From JAJCZZ01 sp964569085 (lineage in GTDB: Bacteria > Gemmatimonadota > Gemmatimonadetes > Longimicrobiales > Gaopeijiaceae), in assembly GCA_964569085.1 (NCBI GenBank), contig CAZMTA010000005.1:1-64000 (forward strand): a DNA stretch of 64,000 bases, given 5' to 3'. This document shows positions 9,026-18,311 of the stretch, in pieces; position 1 is the stretch's first letter; each line of letters opens with the position of its first letter. A program made the translations under genes and the position numbers. Under the pieces are notes generated by a model. The model was not told the origin of the DNA, made no database searches, and saw only the letters and a list, made by a program, of their open reading frames with translations.

Positions 9026-9805
9026 TCAGCGCCGGTTCAGCAGCACCACGTCGGCGCGTCCGTCCCGGTCCACGTCGGCCATCTCGGCCAGGGGCATGCC
9101 GCCCATGCGGACCTGGAGGATGGAGCCCCGGTCGGTGCGCAGCCACCGCCCGTCCAGAGGACCGTCCATCCCGCTCCGGCTCCCTCGCTCCACCAGCCGT
9201 CCGAAGACGACGTCGCCGAGGACGTCCAGGAGCGAAGGCTCACGGAGCCGCCGGTCGCGGCGTCGCTCGGGAGAGCCGAGGATCACGTCGGTCCACCCGG
9301 CGCGGGACCAGTCGCCGTAGCGGTCGTAGCCGCCCCGGTCCCAGCCCTTCTCGCGGCACCAGCCCATCCCGTGGACGGGGTGGCCGCGGCCGTTGCGGCA
9401 GAAGGGCGGGCCCCCGCCGCGACGCTCGCGCCGGTTCTCCCAGCGCTCGCCTCGACCCCTGCGTCGGCCGTCGTCGTCCTCCCAGCGCTCGCGCCGCTCC
9501 TCCCAGCGCTCGTCCTCGTCCTCCCAACGGTCGTCGTCGTCCTCCCAGCGCTCGCGCCGCTCCTCCCAGCGCTCGTCCTCGTCCTCCCACCGGTCCTCGT
9601 CGTCGTCCCAGCGGTCGTCGTCGTCCCAGCGACCGCGGTCCCTCGCGCGGCCGTCCTCCCAGGGGAGGGCGTCCAGGCCCCCCTGCTGGGCGAGGACGAT
9701 GAGCGCGGGCTCCCACCAGGGGCGGTCGTTCCGGTCCTGCGCGTCGAGCGATCCCGCGCCGGCCAGCACGAAGGCGGCGGCGATCGCGGTGGTGATCCAT
9801 CTCAT
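9026..9805 (-). CDS. Exported protein with charged Trp heptad repeats
   Basis: This 259-residue protein has a signal peptide (cut near LDAQ) and then a highly charged middle (about residues 55-130) built of seven-residue units starting with RW: RWEDEDE, RWEERRE, RWEDDDD. The C-terminal third is ordinary in composition and ends with DVDRDGRADVVLLNR, which resembles an FG-GAP/VCBS-type calcium-binding turn. Two Cys (FCRN, WCRE) frame a short Gly-rich patch. I recognise no family. The repeat suggests an extended charged helix with a tryptophan stripe, perhaps for surface or polymer binding. It has its own terminator downstream. Confidence 0.75.
   Translation of the reverse strand: MRWITTAIAAAFVLAGAGSLDAQDRNDRPWWEPALIVLAQQGGLDALPWEDGRARDRGRWDDDDRWDDDEDRWEDEDERWEERRERWEDDDDRWEDEDERWEERRERWEDDDGRRRGRGERWENRRERRGGGPPFCRNGRGHPVHGMGWCREKGWDRGGYDRYGDWSRAGWTDVILGSPERRRDRRLREPSLLDVLGDVVFGRLVERGSRSGMDGPLDGRWLRTDRGSILQVRMGGMPLAEMADVDRDGRADVVLLNRR
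9471..9596 (-). repeat. 63-bp tandem repeat inside the heptad-repeat gene
   Basis: Two 63-bp units, nearly identical over their first 56 bases (9471-9526 and 9534-9589), encode the 21-residue unit RWEDEDERWEERRERWEDDD plus one Asp, which is three heptads. The DNA identity is high, so the repeat is either recent or kept uniform, and repeat number may vary between strains. Confidence 0.85.
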
Positions 9806-9947
9806 GGTCGTCTCCCGTGGTGGGGACGGGGGGCCGGCTCTCCAGCGGCGCGGACGCCTCCGTCCGTCTCTGCACCTTCTTCCTACGGGCGGACGGCCGG
9901 ATGAGGTCCCCTGGCCTTCGGTGCGTGTTCGGCTGGCGCCCCGGGGC

Positions 9948-12900
9948 TCAGTATCGCGGGCCCCGCCAGATGGCCAGGTTGCGCAGGGACAGCTCGGTGT
10001 CGGCGGTCCGGGCCTGGACGAGGAGGTCCAGGGAGGTGGCGGGGCGGAGGGGCATGCGGGTCGGGTGGGTCGAGACCACCCGGTTGTTCACGACCAGCCG
10101 GACCTCGCCGTCGGCCCGCACCTGGAGGCCCATGTGGGTCCACCCGTCCGTCGGCAGGCCGGGGACCGGCGTGCCACCCAGGGACTCGCCGTCCACGACC
10201 AGGCGGGCCTCGTCGGCGTCGAAGCGGGCCAGCTCGAAGGCGGGGTAGTGGCCGCACGCCTGGTGACGGGCCGACCACTCCTGGCGCCATCGGGGGTCGG
10301 CCCCCTCGGCGAGCGGGAGGTGGTCGGCGAGGCAGAGGGAGATGGCCTGACGGTCCGATCGGGTCACGGGCAGGCGGAACTCGAGCTCGACGGTGAGCCC
10401 CTGACCCGCCGGGAGGCCCCGGAGCATGAGCCCGTCGAAGAAGCGGGCGTTGGGGTCGGAGCGGAGGACGAGCACCGAGTCCGGGCCGGTCCGGACCTCG
10501 ACGTCTCCCAGCGTGAGCCACGCCGCGCTGTCGAGGGTCGCGAGCCGATCCAGCCTCACCACCTCGTCGCCCACCGGGCCGGAGCGCACCACCTCCACGG
10601 CCAGGGTGTCCCGGAGCCACCCGTCCCGGACGGCCACCACCCGACCGCGCCCCGGCTGGTTTGCCACCAGGGTGTCCCCGCGCATGGAGACCACCCGCGG
10701 CGTGAGGGAGCGCCACTCGACCGAGTCCCGGCTCAGGGTGCCGTCGGAGAGGACGACCCGGGCTTCCAGCACCCGGCGGGCACCCCACGGGATCCGACCG
10801 GGACGGGACACCACCTTCACCCGCACGGGCCCGGCCACCGGGTCGGGCAGCCAGCGGATCCGGCTCACCACGTAGGGGACCTCGAAGCTCTCGACCACGC
10901 GGCCGTCGTCCCGCTCGTGGATCCGGATCCGGCTCCCCTCCTCGGTCCGCTCCACGGTGGCGAGGCGGCTTCCGTCGGGCGAGCAGGTGCCCGACCGGTC
11001 GAGGCGGAAGGAGGCGGGCGTGGGGACCCAGTCGGAGGCGCCCGGCTCGCGGACGTACCAGCGCGCCACCTCGCCGGGGGGGAGCACCGCCACCAGGAGG
11101 TCCCGGCCGCAGTAGAGGGCGCTGGCCAGGTCTCCGGGCGGGGTCGGGAGCGCCTCCTCCACCGACCCGTCGGGACGGAGCACGTAGGTGGTGTCGGCAC
11201 CTCCCGGGTGGTTGACGCCGGTCAGGATGCGGGTCCCGTCCGGGCTCCACTCGAGGAACACCGGGAACGCCGCCGGGCTCCGGATCACCCGGAGATCGCC
11301 GGACTGGAGGTCCAGGAGCGCGACGTCCTTCCGGAACCGGGGGGCGGCGGTGTCCTCGGTGGAGATCAGGGCCAGCCGCCCGTCGGGGGAGAGCGCGGTC
11401 ACGTTGTCGTCCCCGCCCCGGTCCACCAGGAGCCGAGGCGGATCGCCGGGGAGGACCACGTCCGGGGCCCGCTCCTGGGAGCCCTGGAGGCCCACCCAGG
11501 CCGTCCCCCCCCGGGGCCGACGGGCGCCGAAGGGGGCGCTCACGCCCTCCACGGAGATCCGGACGCTCTCCTCCCGGAGCCATCGACCCGTCGGGGAGGG
11601 GGCCCAGATCTCGCTGCGGCTCTCGGAGGAGGAGGACACCACCATGTACCCGCCGGGGGCCTCGTGGCCGGCCCTGGTGGCCACCGTCCCCCACCCGGTG
11701 AGGAGCGCCGCGAGGCCGAGCAGCGCCGCCGCCCAGCCCCTGGATCCCCATGTCCGCCTCCCGGAGCCCTCGGCCCGGAACGCCTCCCGCACGGGTGGGC
11801 CCAGGAGATGGACCCGCCCGCGCTCGTCCCGGTGCGCCAGGCCCCACTCCACCAGCTCCGCCGCGACGCCGGTGGGGCCGGTCCAGGGCAGGCCGCCACC
11901 GTGGGGCGAGAAGGGGCGGGCCCGGGCGGGTCCCGCGGAGGAGCGGGCCAGGCGGACGCCCGCCTCCCGCGCCTCCGGGGAGAGGCCTTCGATCCGCTCG
12001 GCCAGCGTGGCCCGGAGGAGCCCGTCCCGGGGCAGGCCGCCGGGCGGGAGGCCGGCGGGGCCCCCGGAGGCGTCTCCCGAGCCTTCCGGGGAGGCCGCCG
12101 GGTTCCAGTCCCGGAGGAGCGCGGTGACGAGCCCCGGGTTGCCACCGGTGAGGTCGCGGATCTCCCGGGCCAGGCGGGCCCGGTCCACTTCGGTCCAGCC
12201 CGGGGCGAAGGCCGGGAGGAGCTCCTCGATGTCGGATGCCGTGAGCCGGCCCAGCTCCACCCAGTCGTCACGCCGCAGCCCGAAGGACCCGGGGTCGTTC
12301 CGGCCCGGTGGATCGCAACGCCGCTGGAGGAGCAGCACCATCACGGGTCCGCTGCCTCCGGCGCGGACGAGCTGGCGCAGGATGGCCCGGGAGTCGGCAT
12401 CGGCCCACTGGAGCTGGTCCACCACCAGGAGGAGCGGCGTCTCATGGGCCACCGCCTCCACCAGGTCCGCGACGGCGTCGCCCACCGCCGTGGGAGGAGG
12501 GGGGCGCTCCGGCGAGTCGGCGTCCCCGGGAAGCCCCACGGGGAGGAACCAGCGGAGGACCCGGTCGGCCTGGCGGGAGATGCCCAGGGCCCCGGGGAGC
12601 GCCACGAGATCCCGGACCACCGTGGCGAGGACGCCGTAGGGGAGGTCCCGGTCGGGCGGGCGGGCCTCCACCCGGCTCACGGCGAACCCGTCGTCCCGGG
12701 CGGAGCGGGCCAGATGGCGCGCCAGGTGCGTCTTCCCGATCCCGGCCGGGCCGCAGAGCCCACGGACCACCCAGCGGTTCCGCCGCCCGGCCTCGAGGAC
12801 GGCATGACGGAGGCGCGAGAACGGCGCGCCCCGGCCCACGGCCTCCCGGAGCTCGCGGATCCCCAGGGCCTCCTCCGTGGAGAGGGAGGCCTTCCGGGCC

Positions 12901-13571
12901 TCCCGCAAGCGGCGCTCGGGGCCTTCGAGGAGCGTCCGGTCCTCGGCCGAAGGGAGCTCCCGTCGCGCCCGCCCCAACGCCGCTTCGGCCTCCTCCAGCC
13001 GGCCCAGGTCCACGAGCTCCGAGGCGAGGGCCACGTGCCCGGCGGGGCGGAAGGGCCGGAGGTCCCGGGCGTGCTCGAGGAGTCGGACCCGCTCGGGGCC
13101 CCGCGCGGCGTCGGCGGCCACGTCCAGCAGGTCTCCCAGCCGCCGCTCCCACGAGGTGACGAGCCGGTCCTTCCAGCTCGACCATGCCGGGGCGCCCACG
13201 AGGTCGAGTCTGGCCAGGGGGCCGCCCTTCCAGAGCTCGAGGGCCTGGAGGGGTCGGGCCTCCTCGATGGCCCGGGCCAGCTCGTCCAGGTCGGTGCGGA
13301 GCGCGGGAGACGCCCGGAGGCGCCCCCCGTCCTCGGTCAGGACCTCGTCCCCCAGGTGCTTGCGCAGGGTCCAGAGCGCCTGGCGGACCGACGCCTTGCC
13401 ACGGGCCGGAGGGCTGTCCGGCCAGAGGAGCTCCTGGAGCGCGTCCCGGGAGACCGGGCGCTCCGAGAGGGCCACGTAGCAGAGGGCGGCGAACGGTTTG
13501 CCGGCCGGGAGGCCGACGTCCGCTCCCGTGGGATCGACGACCCGGGGCTCACCCAGGAGGATCAGGCGCAT
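9948..13571 (-). CDS. Membrane-spanning BTAD-like transcriptional regulator with NTPase and C-terminal propeller
   Basis: This 1207-residue protein has several parts in order. First is a winged-helix DNA-binding domain of the SARP/OmpR type (about 1-90; MRLILLGEPRV, ASVRQALWTLRKHLGD). Next are a BTAD-like helical repeat (about 95-230) and an AAA/STAND-type NTPase with P-loop GPAGIGKTH near residue 274 and Walker B LLLVVDQLQWAD. A single hydrophobic segment near 611-632 follows. Then come a TolB/WD-like beta-propeller with SPDGR turns, an Ig-like (Big_2-type) domain, and a C-terminal concanavalin/LamG-like domain ending IWRGPRY. The layout implies cytoplasmic DNA binding and an external sensor, as in ToxR/CadC. 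The ATG at 13571 starts the winged helix directly. It is divergent from the ADOP permease, a plausible target. Confidence 0.8.
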   Translation of the reverse strand: MRLILLGEPRVVDPTGADVGLPAGKPFAALCYVALSERPVSRDALQELLWPDSPPARGKASVRQALWTLRKHLGDEVLTEDGGRLRASPALRTDLDELARAIEEARPLQALELWKGGPLARLDLVGAPAWSSWKDRLVTSWERRLGDLLDVAADAARGPERVRLLEHARDLRPFRPAGHVALASELVDLGRLEEAEAALGRARRELPSAEDRTLLEGPERRLREARKASLSTEEALGIRELREAVGRGAPFSRLRHAVLEAGRRNRWVVRGLCGPAGIGKTHLARHLARSARDDGFAVSRVEARPPDRDLPYGVLATVVRDLVALPGALGISRQADRVLRWFLPVGLPGDADSPERPPPPTAVGDAVADLVEAVAHETPLLLVVDQLQWADADSRAILRQLVRAGGSGPVMVLLLQRRCDPPGRNDPGSFGLRRDDWVELGRLTASDIEELLPAFAPGWTEVDRARLAREIRDLTGGNPGLVTALLRDWNPAASPEGSGDASGGPAGLPPGGLPRDGLLRATLAERIEGLSPEAREAGVRLARSSAGPARARPFSPHGGGLPWTGPTGVAAELVEWGLAHRDERGRVHLLGPPVREAFRAEGSGRRTWGSRGWAAALLGLAALLTGWGTVATRAGHEAPGGYMVVSSSSESRSEIWAPSPTGRWLREESVRISVEGVSAPFGARRPRGGTAWVGLQGSQERAPDVVLPGDPPRLLVDRGGDDNVTALSPDGRLALISTEDTAAPRFRKDVALLDLQSGDLRVIRSPAAFPVFLEWSPDGTRILTGVNHPGGADTTYVLRPDGSVEEALPTPPGDLASALYCGRDLLVAVLPPGEVARWYVREPGASDWVPTPASFRLDRSGTCSPDGSRLATVERTEEGSRIRIHERDDGRVVESFEVPYVVSRIRWLPDPVAGPVRVKVVSRPGRIPWGARRVLEARVVLSDGTLSRDSVEWRSLTPRVVSMRGDTLVANQPGRGRVVAVRDGWLRDTLAVEVVRSGPVGDEVVRLDRLATLDSAAWLTLGDVEVRTGPDSVLVLRSDPNARFFDGLMLRGLPAGQGLTVELEFRLPVTRSDRQAISLCLADHLPLAEGADPRWRQEWSARHQACGHYPAFELARFDADEARLVVDGESLGGTPVPGLPTDGWTHMGLQVRADGEVRLVVNNRVVSTHPTRMPLRPATSLDLLVQARTADTELSLRNLAIWRGPRY

Positions 13572-13782
13572 GGGAACGTCACGAGCGTGGGGGGAGACGC
13601 AGCCTGAACGTTTCCCTTCCCGCAGGCTTCGCGCAAGCGCGCCCGACGCGGGAAGGGGCCATGCCGCGGACCCCCGCGGGAGCCGGGGGAAACGAATCCT
13701 TGCGCCGCGCGGGTCCGCGCCCGAATCCATGGTCCTGGTCGGCGCGCGCTCCGACCGACCGCTCCCTCCCGCCCCCGGACTC

Positions 13783-16218
13783 ATGGACAGCCTCGTCAGG
13801 GACCTCCGTCACGGCTTCCGCATGCTCCTGCGGACACCCCTCCTGTCCGCCGTCGCCATCCTCACCATCGGCCTGGGCGTGGGGGCCACCACCTTCGTCT
13901 TCAGCGTGGTCTGGGGCACGCTCTTCCGCGGCCCGCCGGTGCCGGTGGCGGACCGGCTGGTCCTCCTGGTGGAGACCCGCGCCGACGAGGGGCAGGACCA
14001 GCTCTCCCTCCCCTGGGCGGACTACCAGGACTTCCTGGAGGCCCAGACGAGCTTCCAGCACCTGGAGGGGCAGTACGGGGGGACGGTCAACCTGGCCGGG
14101 GACGACGGTCCGCCGGAGCGGTTCCAGGGCGCCTTCGTCACGCCGGGGTTCCTCTCCATGACCGGCGTCGTCCCGGCGGTGGGCCGGACCTTCCGGGACG
14201 AGGAGGGGCTGCCCGGCGCCACGCCCACGGTGGTTCTGGGATGGACGGTCTGGCAGAACCGCTTCGCCGGCGATCCCGGGGTGGTGGGGCGCACCGTGCG
14301 CATGAACGGGGAGACGGCCGAGATCGTCGGGGTCATGCCCGAGGGGTTCCGCTTCCCCTTCAACGAGGACCTCTGGGTGGCGCACCGCCGGGGCCTCGAA
14401 GCGGGCGGGGCGCGCCGCACGGGCCAGTTCCTCCAGGCGGCGGGGGTCCTCCGGCCGGGCGTGTCGCTGGAGGCGGCCTCCGCCGAGGCGGCGGGGATCG
14501 CCCGGCGCCTGGAGGCCGAGCACCCCGAGGACAACGAGGGCGTGGGCGCACGGGTCATCCCGTACCTGGAGGGCTACACCCCCGAGCAGATCCGCTCCAT
14601 GATGCTCCTCATGGCCGCCATGGTGCTCGGCGTCCTCCTGGTGGCCGCGGCCAACGTGGCCAACGTGCTCCTGGCCCGGGCCGCCGTGCGGGAGCGGGAG
14701 GTGGCCATCCGCAGCGCCATGGGTGCGGGGCGGTGGCAGGTGGTCCGTCAGCTCCTGGCCGAGGCCGTGGCCCTGGGCGTGGGGGGCGCGCTGGTGGGGT
14801 TGGGGCTGGCATGGGTCGGTCTGGACCTCTTCCAGCAGACCATCGACGGCGTGAACAAGCCGTACTGGATCGAGTGGCCGGTGGACGGGAAGGCCCTCCT
14901 CTTCACCTCCGTGGTGGCGCTGGTGGCCGCCGTCGCGGCGGGGATCGTCCCGGCGCTCCGGGCCTCCGGGGCCGCCATCTCCACGGTGCTCCGGGACGAG
15001 AGCCGCGGCTCGTCGAGCCTCCGGGTGGGGCGCCTGGCCACCGGGCTCGTCGTGGCGGAGCTCGCGGTGTCGTGCGGGCTCATGATCGCCGCGGGGCTCA
15101 TGGTGCAGTCGCTGGTGGGGTTGAACCGGGTCGAGCTCGGGTTCGAGCCCGAGGGCGTCCTGACCGCCCGGGTCGGCCTGTTCGAGACCGACTACCCGAC
15201 GCCCGAGGACCGGAGCCGGTTCTACCACGAGCTCCTGGACCGCCTGGCCCGGGAGCCCGGCGTGACGTCGGCCGCGGTGAGCAGCGGGCTGCCCGGGACG
15301 GGCGGGGGCGCGACCCCCGTGCAGGTCGACGGGGCCGTCTACGCCCTCGACGCCGACATTCCCCGGGCCCGGAGCCGGACGGTGAGCGTGGGCTTCTTCG
15401 AGACCCACGGCATCGAGGTGGTGGACGGCCGGCCCTTCCTCCGTTCCGAGTCGGAGTGGGGCGGCGAGCCGGTGGCCGTGGTGAACCGCAGCTTCGTGGA
15501 GCGCTTCCTGGGCGGCGGCCCGGCCCTGGGCCGGCGGATCCGCACGGGCGGCCTCGAGACGGAGGCGCCCTGGCACCGCATCGTCGGGGTGGTCGAGGAC
15601 GTGTACGCCGGCACGGGGGCCTTCGGCTCCGGGGGGCAGCGGACCGAAGGGATCTACCTCTCCATGGGCACCTTCGCGGCCCGCTTCATGTCGCTCTCGG
15701 CCCGGAGCCGGGGCGAGGCGGCGGCCGCCGCGGGAACGCTCCGGGGCTCCGTGACCTCCGTGGACCCCAACCTCCCCCTCTACTGGGTCCGGACCATGGA
15801 GGAGAACCTCCGCCTCGACTCCTTCATGCACCGGGTCTTCGGCTCGCTCTTCTCGATCTTCGGGCTGGCGGCCCTCTTCCTGGCCGCCGTGGGGCTCTAC
15901 GGCGTCATCGACTTCTCCGTGTCCAACCGCGTACGGGAGATGGGGGTGCGGGTGGCCATGGGGGCCGACCGGCGGGACATCCTCGGCCTGATCCTGGGGA
16001 AGGTGGCCGCCCAGCTCGCGGTGGGCGTGGTGGTGGGGATCGCCCTCGGCTTCGCCCTGGCCGTGCCCCTCTCCTCGACCCTCTTCGGGGTGCGGCGCTT
16101 CGACGCCCTGGTCTACGGCGGGATCGTGGCCACGCTGGTGCTCGTCGGGCTTATGGCCACGCTGCGCCCCCTGGCCCGGGCGCTCTCGGTGGACCCGGTG
16201 GTGGCGCTCCAGGCCTGA
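13783..16218 (+). CDS. ABC transporter permease of the ADOP/MacB type
   Basis: The 811-residue protein has the architecture of the acidobacterial duplicated orphan permease family. An N-terminal membrane helix (after DLRHGFRMLLRTP) is followed by a periplasmic MacB-like domain, three FtsX-type helices (about residues 275-400), a second periplasmic domain, and a final FtsX helix set (about 690-805) ending VDPVVALQA. Such proteins lack a fused ATPase, and none is encoded beside it. They are thought to act in macrolide, lipoprotein or peptide export. The ATG at 13783 starts the conserved family N-terminus; the longer frame from 13498 overlaps the divergent regulator. Confidence 0.9.
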   Translation: MDSLVRDLRHGFRMLLRTPLLSAVAILTIGLGVGATTFVFSVVWGTLFRGPPVPVADRLVLLVETRADEGQDQLSLPWADYQDFLEAQTSFQHLEGQYGGTVNLAGDDGPPERFQGAFVTPGFLSMTGVVPAVGRTFRDEEGLPGATPTVVLGWTVWQNRFAGDPGVVGRTVRMNGETAEIVGVMPEGFRFPFNEDLWVAHRRGLEAGGARRTGQFLQAAGVLRPGVSLEAASAEAAGIARRLEAEHPEDNEGVGARVIPYLEGYTPEQIRSMMLLMAAMVLGVLLVAAANVANVLLARAAVREREVAIRSAMGAGRWQVVRQLLAEAVALGVGGALVGLGLAWVGLDLFQQTIDGVNKPYWIEWPVDGKALLFTSVVALVAAVAAGIVPALRASGAAISTVLRDESRGSSSLRVGRLATGLVVAELAVSCGLMIAAGLMVQSLVGLNRVELGFEPEGVLTARVGLFETDYPTPEDRSRFYHELLDRLAREPGVTSAAVSSGLPGTGGGATPVQVDGAVYALDADIPRARSRTVSVGFFETHGIEVVDGRPFLRSESEWGGEPVAVVNRSFVERFLGGGPALGRRIRTGGLETEAPWHRIVGVVEDVYAGTGAFGSGGQRTEGIYLSMGTFAARFMSLSARSRGEAAAAAGTLRGSVTSVDPNLPLYWVRTMEENLRLDSFMHRVFGSLFSIFGLAALFLAAVGLYGVIDFSVSNRVREMGVRVAMGADRRDILGLILGKVAAQLAVGVVVGIALGFALAVPLSSTLFGVRRFDALVYGGIVATLVLVGLMATLRPLARALSVDPVVALQA

Positions 16219-16244
16219 GGGCGGAGGGGCCCGCCCCGGTCGGC

Positions 16245-16754
16245 TCAGTCCGGCGGCGCGGGGGCGTCGGGGGGCGCGCGCACGGCGGTGATGCGGGTCT
16301 CCGCGCCCCCCGGGCCGGCGGCTTCGAGGACCAGCCGGAGGGTGTCGCCGTCCAGGACGCCGCGGTAGCGCCGCTCCACGGGGCGCGCGACGCCGCCGGA
16401 GAGCTCCTCCGTCCGGGTGGTGAAGCGGACCGTCGTCCCCTCCACCGAGCCCTCCGCGATGGGGCGGGGGACCCCCAGGAACGACGCCGTGCCCTCCACC
16501 CCGCCCCCCGACCCCTCCAGGACGAACACCTCGTCCAGGGGGCGCCCCATCCACCCGTACTCGACCCGGGCCGCCCACCGCCCGTTCACGGCGGGGCGGC
16601 CTTCCCCGGGCAGGAAGCCGGCCAGGTTGCGCACGGAGGACCCGAGCTGGGACAGCCCGGCCACCACCGAGGCGAGGAGGAGGGCCACGGCCACCACCGG
16701 GTGGCGCTTCACGCGTGCGGTCCAGCGCTCGACGGCCGAGCTCGAGTCGTCCAC
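16245..16754 (-). CDS. Membrane-anchored hypothetical protein
   Basis: This 169-residue protein starts at a GTG preceded by GGGGGGA. A basic helix and one membrane segment (about 20-42, VVAVALLLASVVAGL) are followed by a beta-rich extracytoplasmic domain with repeated antiparallel signatures (VNGRWAARVEY, VEGTTVRFTTR, YRGVLDGDTLRLVLE). That pattern resembles small lipocalin-like domains that describe a base value and its modification. I do not recognise a named family. It is convergent with the ADOP permease. Confidence 0.6.
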   Translation of the reverse strand: MDDSSSAVERWTARVKRHPVVAVALLLASVVAGLSQLGSSVRNLAGFLPGEGRPAVNGRWAARVEYGWMGRPLDEVFVLEGSGGGVEGTASFLGVPRPIAEGSVEGTTVRFTTRTEELSGGVARPVERRYRGVLDGDTLRLVLEAAGPGGAETRITAVRAPPDAPAPPD

Positions 16755-17052
16755 GGATCCCCCCTGGGCATGGCGGCAGGCTGCGCGGGTGCGGCCTTGG
16801 GGGGCGCCCGGAACGGCAGGGCGGCTCCGCTCGTCCGGTGGACCGGAGGGGGGCGAGGGGAGGACGGCGCACGGATGCGTTGGCTCGTCGGGATGGTAGG
16901 CGGCGGCGTGGTCCTCGCGCAACGACGCCCCGGATGGCCATGGCCCCGGCGGCTCGACCCCGGTACCATCCCCCGGTTCCCGGTGTAGGAAGCCCGTCGC
17001 CCGCGCGCGAGCCCGCCCGATCCCGATCCCACCACGACCTCGAGGCTGCCCC

Positions 17053-18267
17053 ATGGTACGGACCTCCCCCGCTCTCGCTCCGCTGTCCGCGGGGCTGCTG
17101 CTCGCGCTCCTGGCCGCCCCGGCCGCCGGCCAGATGGGCCGGGATCGGGCCGTCCGGGTGGAGCCCGGCGAAGCCTGTCCGGCGGGAACCACGGAGATCC
17201 GTCCGAACCTGTGCATGGCGCCGGAGTTCACGCCTCCCAGCATCGTGGACTACCGCCCCGAGTCGACCCTGGGGGTGGCGGAGCACCCGGTGCCCCGGGC
17301 CCGCTTCCCGGCCGTGGACTTCCACGGCCATCCCCGGGGCTTCGCGTCGGCGGAAGGCCTCGACGAGCTGGAGGAGGCCATGGACGCCCTGAACATCGGG
17401 GTCATGATCGCCGCCAACAGCGTCTCCGGGGAGGAGCTCCGGGAGGCGGTGGCGGCCATCCGCGCCCACCCGACCATGAAGGACCGGGTGCGGGTCATGA
17501 CCGGCATCGACTTCGACGGTGTCGGCGAGCCCGGCTGGGCCGAGCGGGCCGTGGCGCGGCTCGAGGCCGACGCGGCGGCCGGAGCCGTGGGGATCGGCGA
17601 GGTGAGCAAGCGGCTCGGCCTCTCCCAGACGAAGGCGGACGGCACCCGCCTGGCCATCGACGATCCGGCGCTGGATCCGGTATGGGAGGCGGCGGCCCGC
17701 CTCGAGCTGCCCGTGTTCATCCACACCGCCGACCCGCCGGAGTTCTTCGAGCCCTTCGACTACACCAACGAGCGCTGGCTCGAGCTGGCCCTCTTCCCCA
17801 ACCGGCGCTACCCCGCGGAGGAGTACCCCTCCTTCGAGCAGCTCGCCCGGGAGCGGGACAACCTCTTCCGGCGCCATCCGGAGACCACGTTTGTGACGGC
17901 CCACATGGGGTGGCACGCCAACGACCTGGGGCGCCTGGGCGCCATCCTCGACGCCTTCCCCAACGTCCACACGGAGATCGGGGCGGTGCTCTACGAGATC
18001 GGGCGCCAGCCCCGGGCGGCCCGGGCCTTCTTCGAGCGCTACCAGGACCGGATCCTCTTCGGGAAGGACTCCTTCCAGCCCGCCGAGTACCCCTACTACT
18101 GGCGCGTCCTGGAGACCGAGGACGAGTACTTCGACTACTACCGGGACTACCACGCGTACTGGAAGCTCTACGGCGTGGGGCTGCCCGACGACGTGCTGCG
18201 GAAGGTCTACTTCGAGAACGCGGTGCGCCTCATGCCCGGCATGCCCCAGGAGGGCTGGCCGGAGTAG
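17053..18267 (+). CDS. Exported metal-dependent amidohydrolase (amidohydrolase-2/ACMSD-like)
   Basis: The 404-residue protein has a signal peptide cut near AAGQ and a TIM-barrel hydrolase domain. Metal-site motifs are DFHGHP (HxH), VFIHTAD, FVTAHMGWH and the Asp of LFGKDSF, the pattern of amidohydrolase family 2. The substrate cannot be read from the sequence. Export is notable because many family members are cytoplasmic decarboxylases or lactonases, while Gemmatimonadota and Acidobacteria encode many exported versions. The 298 bp upstream (16755-17052) carry no gene I can support. The gene stands alone between two minus-strand genes. Confidence 0.83.
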   Translation: MVRTSPALAPLSAGLLLALLAAPAAGQMGRDRAVRVEPGEACPAGTTEIRPNLCMAPEFTPPSIVDYRPESTLGVAEHPVPRARFPAVDFHGHPRGFASAEGLDELEEAMDALNIGVMIAANSVSGEELREAVAAIRAHPTMKDRVRVMTGIDFDGVGEPGWAERAVARLEADAAAGAVGIGEVSKRLGLSQTKADGTRLAIDDPALDPVWEAAARLELPVFIHTADPPEFFEPFDYTNERWLELALFPNRRYPAEEYPSFEQLARERDNLFRRHPETTFVTAHMGWHANDLGRLGAILDAFPNVHTEIGAVLYEIGRQPRAARAFFERYQDRILFGKDSFQPAEYPYYWRVLETEDEYFDYYRDYHAYWKLYGVGLPDDVLRKVYFENAVRLMPGMPQEGWPE

Positions 18268-18277
18268 GCGAGGGCGG

Positions 18278-18311
18278 GCGGGCCCGGGGCCGCTTCAGGC
18301 GCCGGGCCCGC
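18278..18311. terminator. Possible bidirectional terminator
   Basis: An inverted repeat, 10 bp per arm (18278-18287 with 18302-18311), sits between converging stop codons and overlaps the last codons of the minus-strand gene. It has no clear T-tract. Confidence 0.4.

Noticed and set aside
9471..9596. CRISPR-like or satellite repeat
   Set aside because: The repeat is in frame, encodes three heptads and has no unique spacers.
9393..13607. A 1404-codon open frame on the plus strand
   Set aside because: It is the antisense shadow of the regulator and the heptad-repeat gene. Its translation is a Gly/Arg/Pro/His-rich string without domains, while the minus strand gives clear families.
13579..18153. 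A 1524-codon frame on the minus strand
   Set aside because: It spans the ADOP permease and amidohydrolase, which are real on the plus strand. In this very G+C-rich DNA antisense frames stay open by composition.
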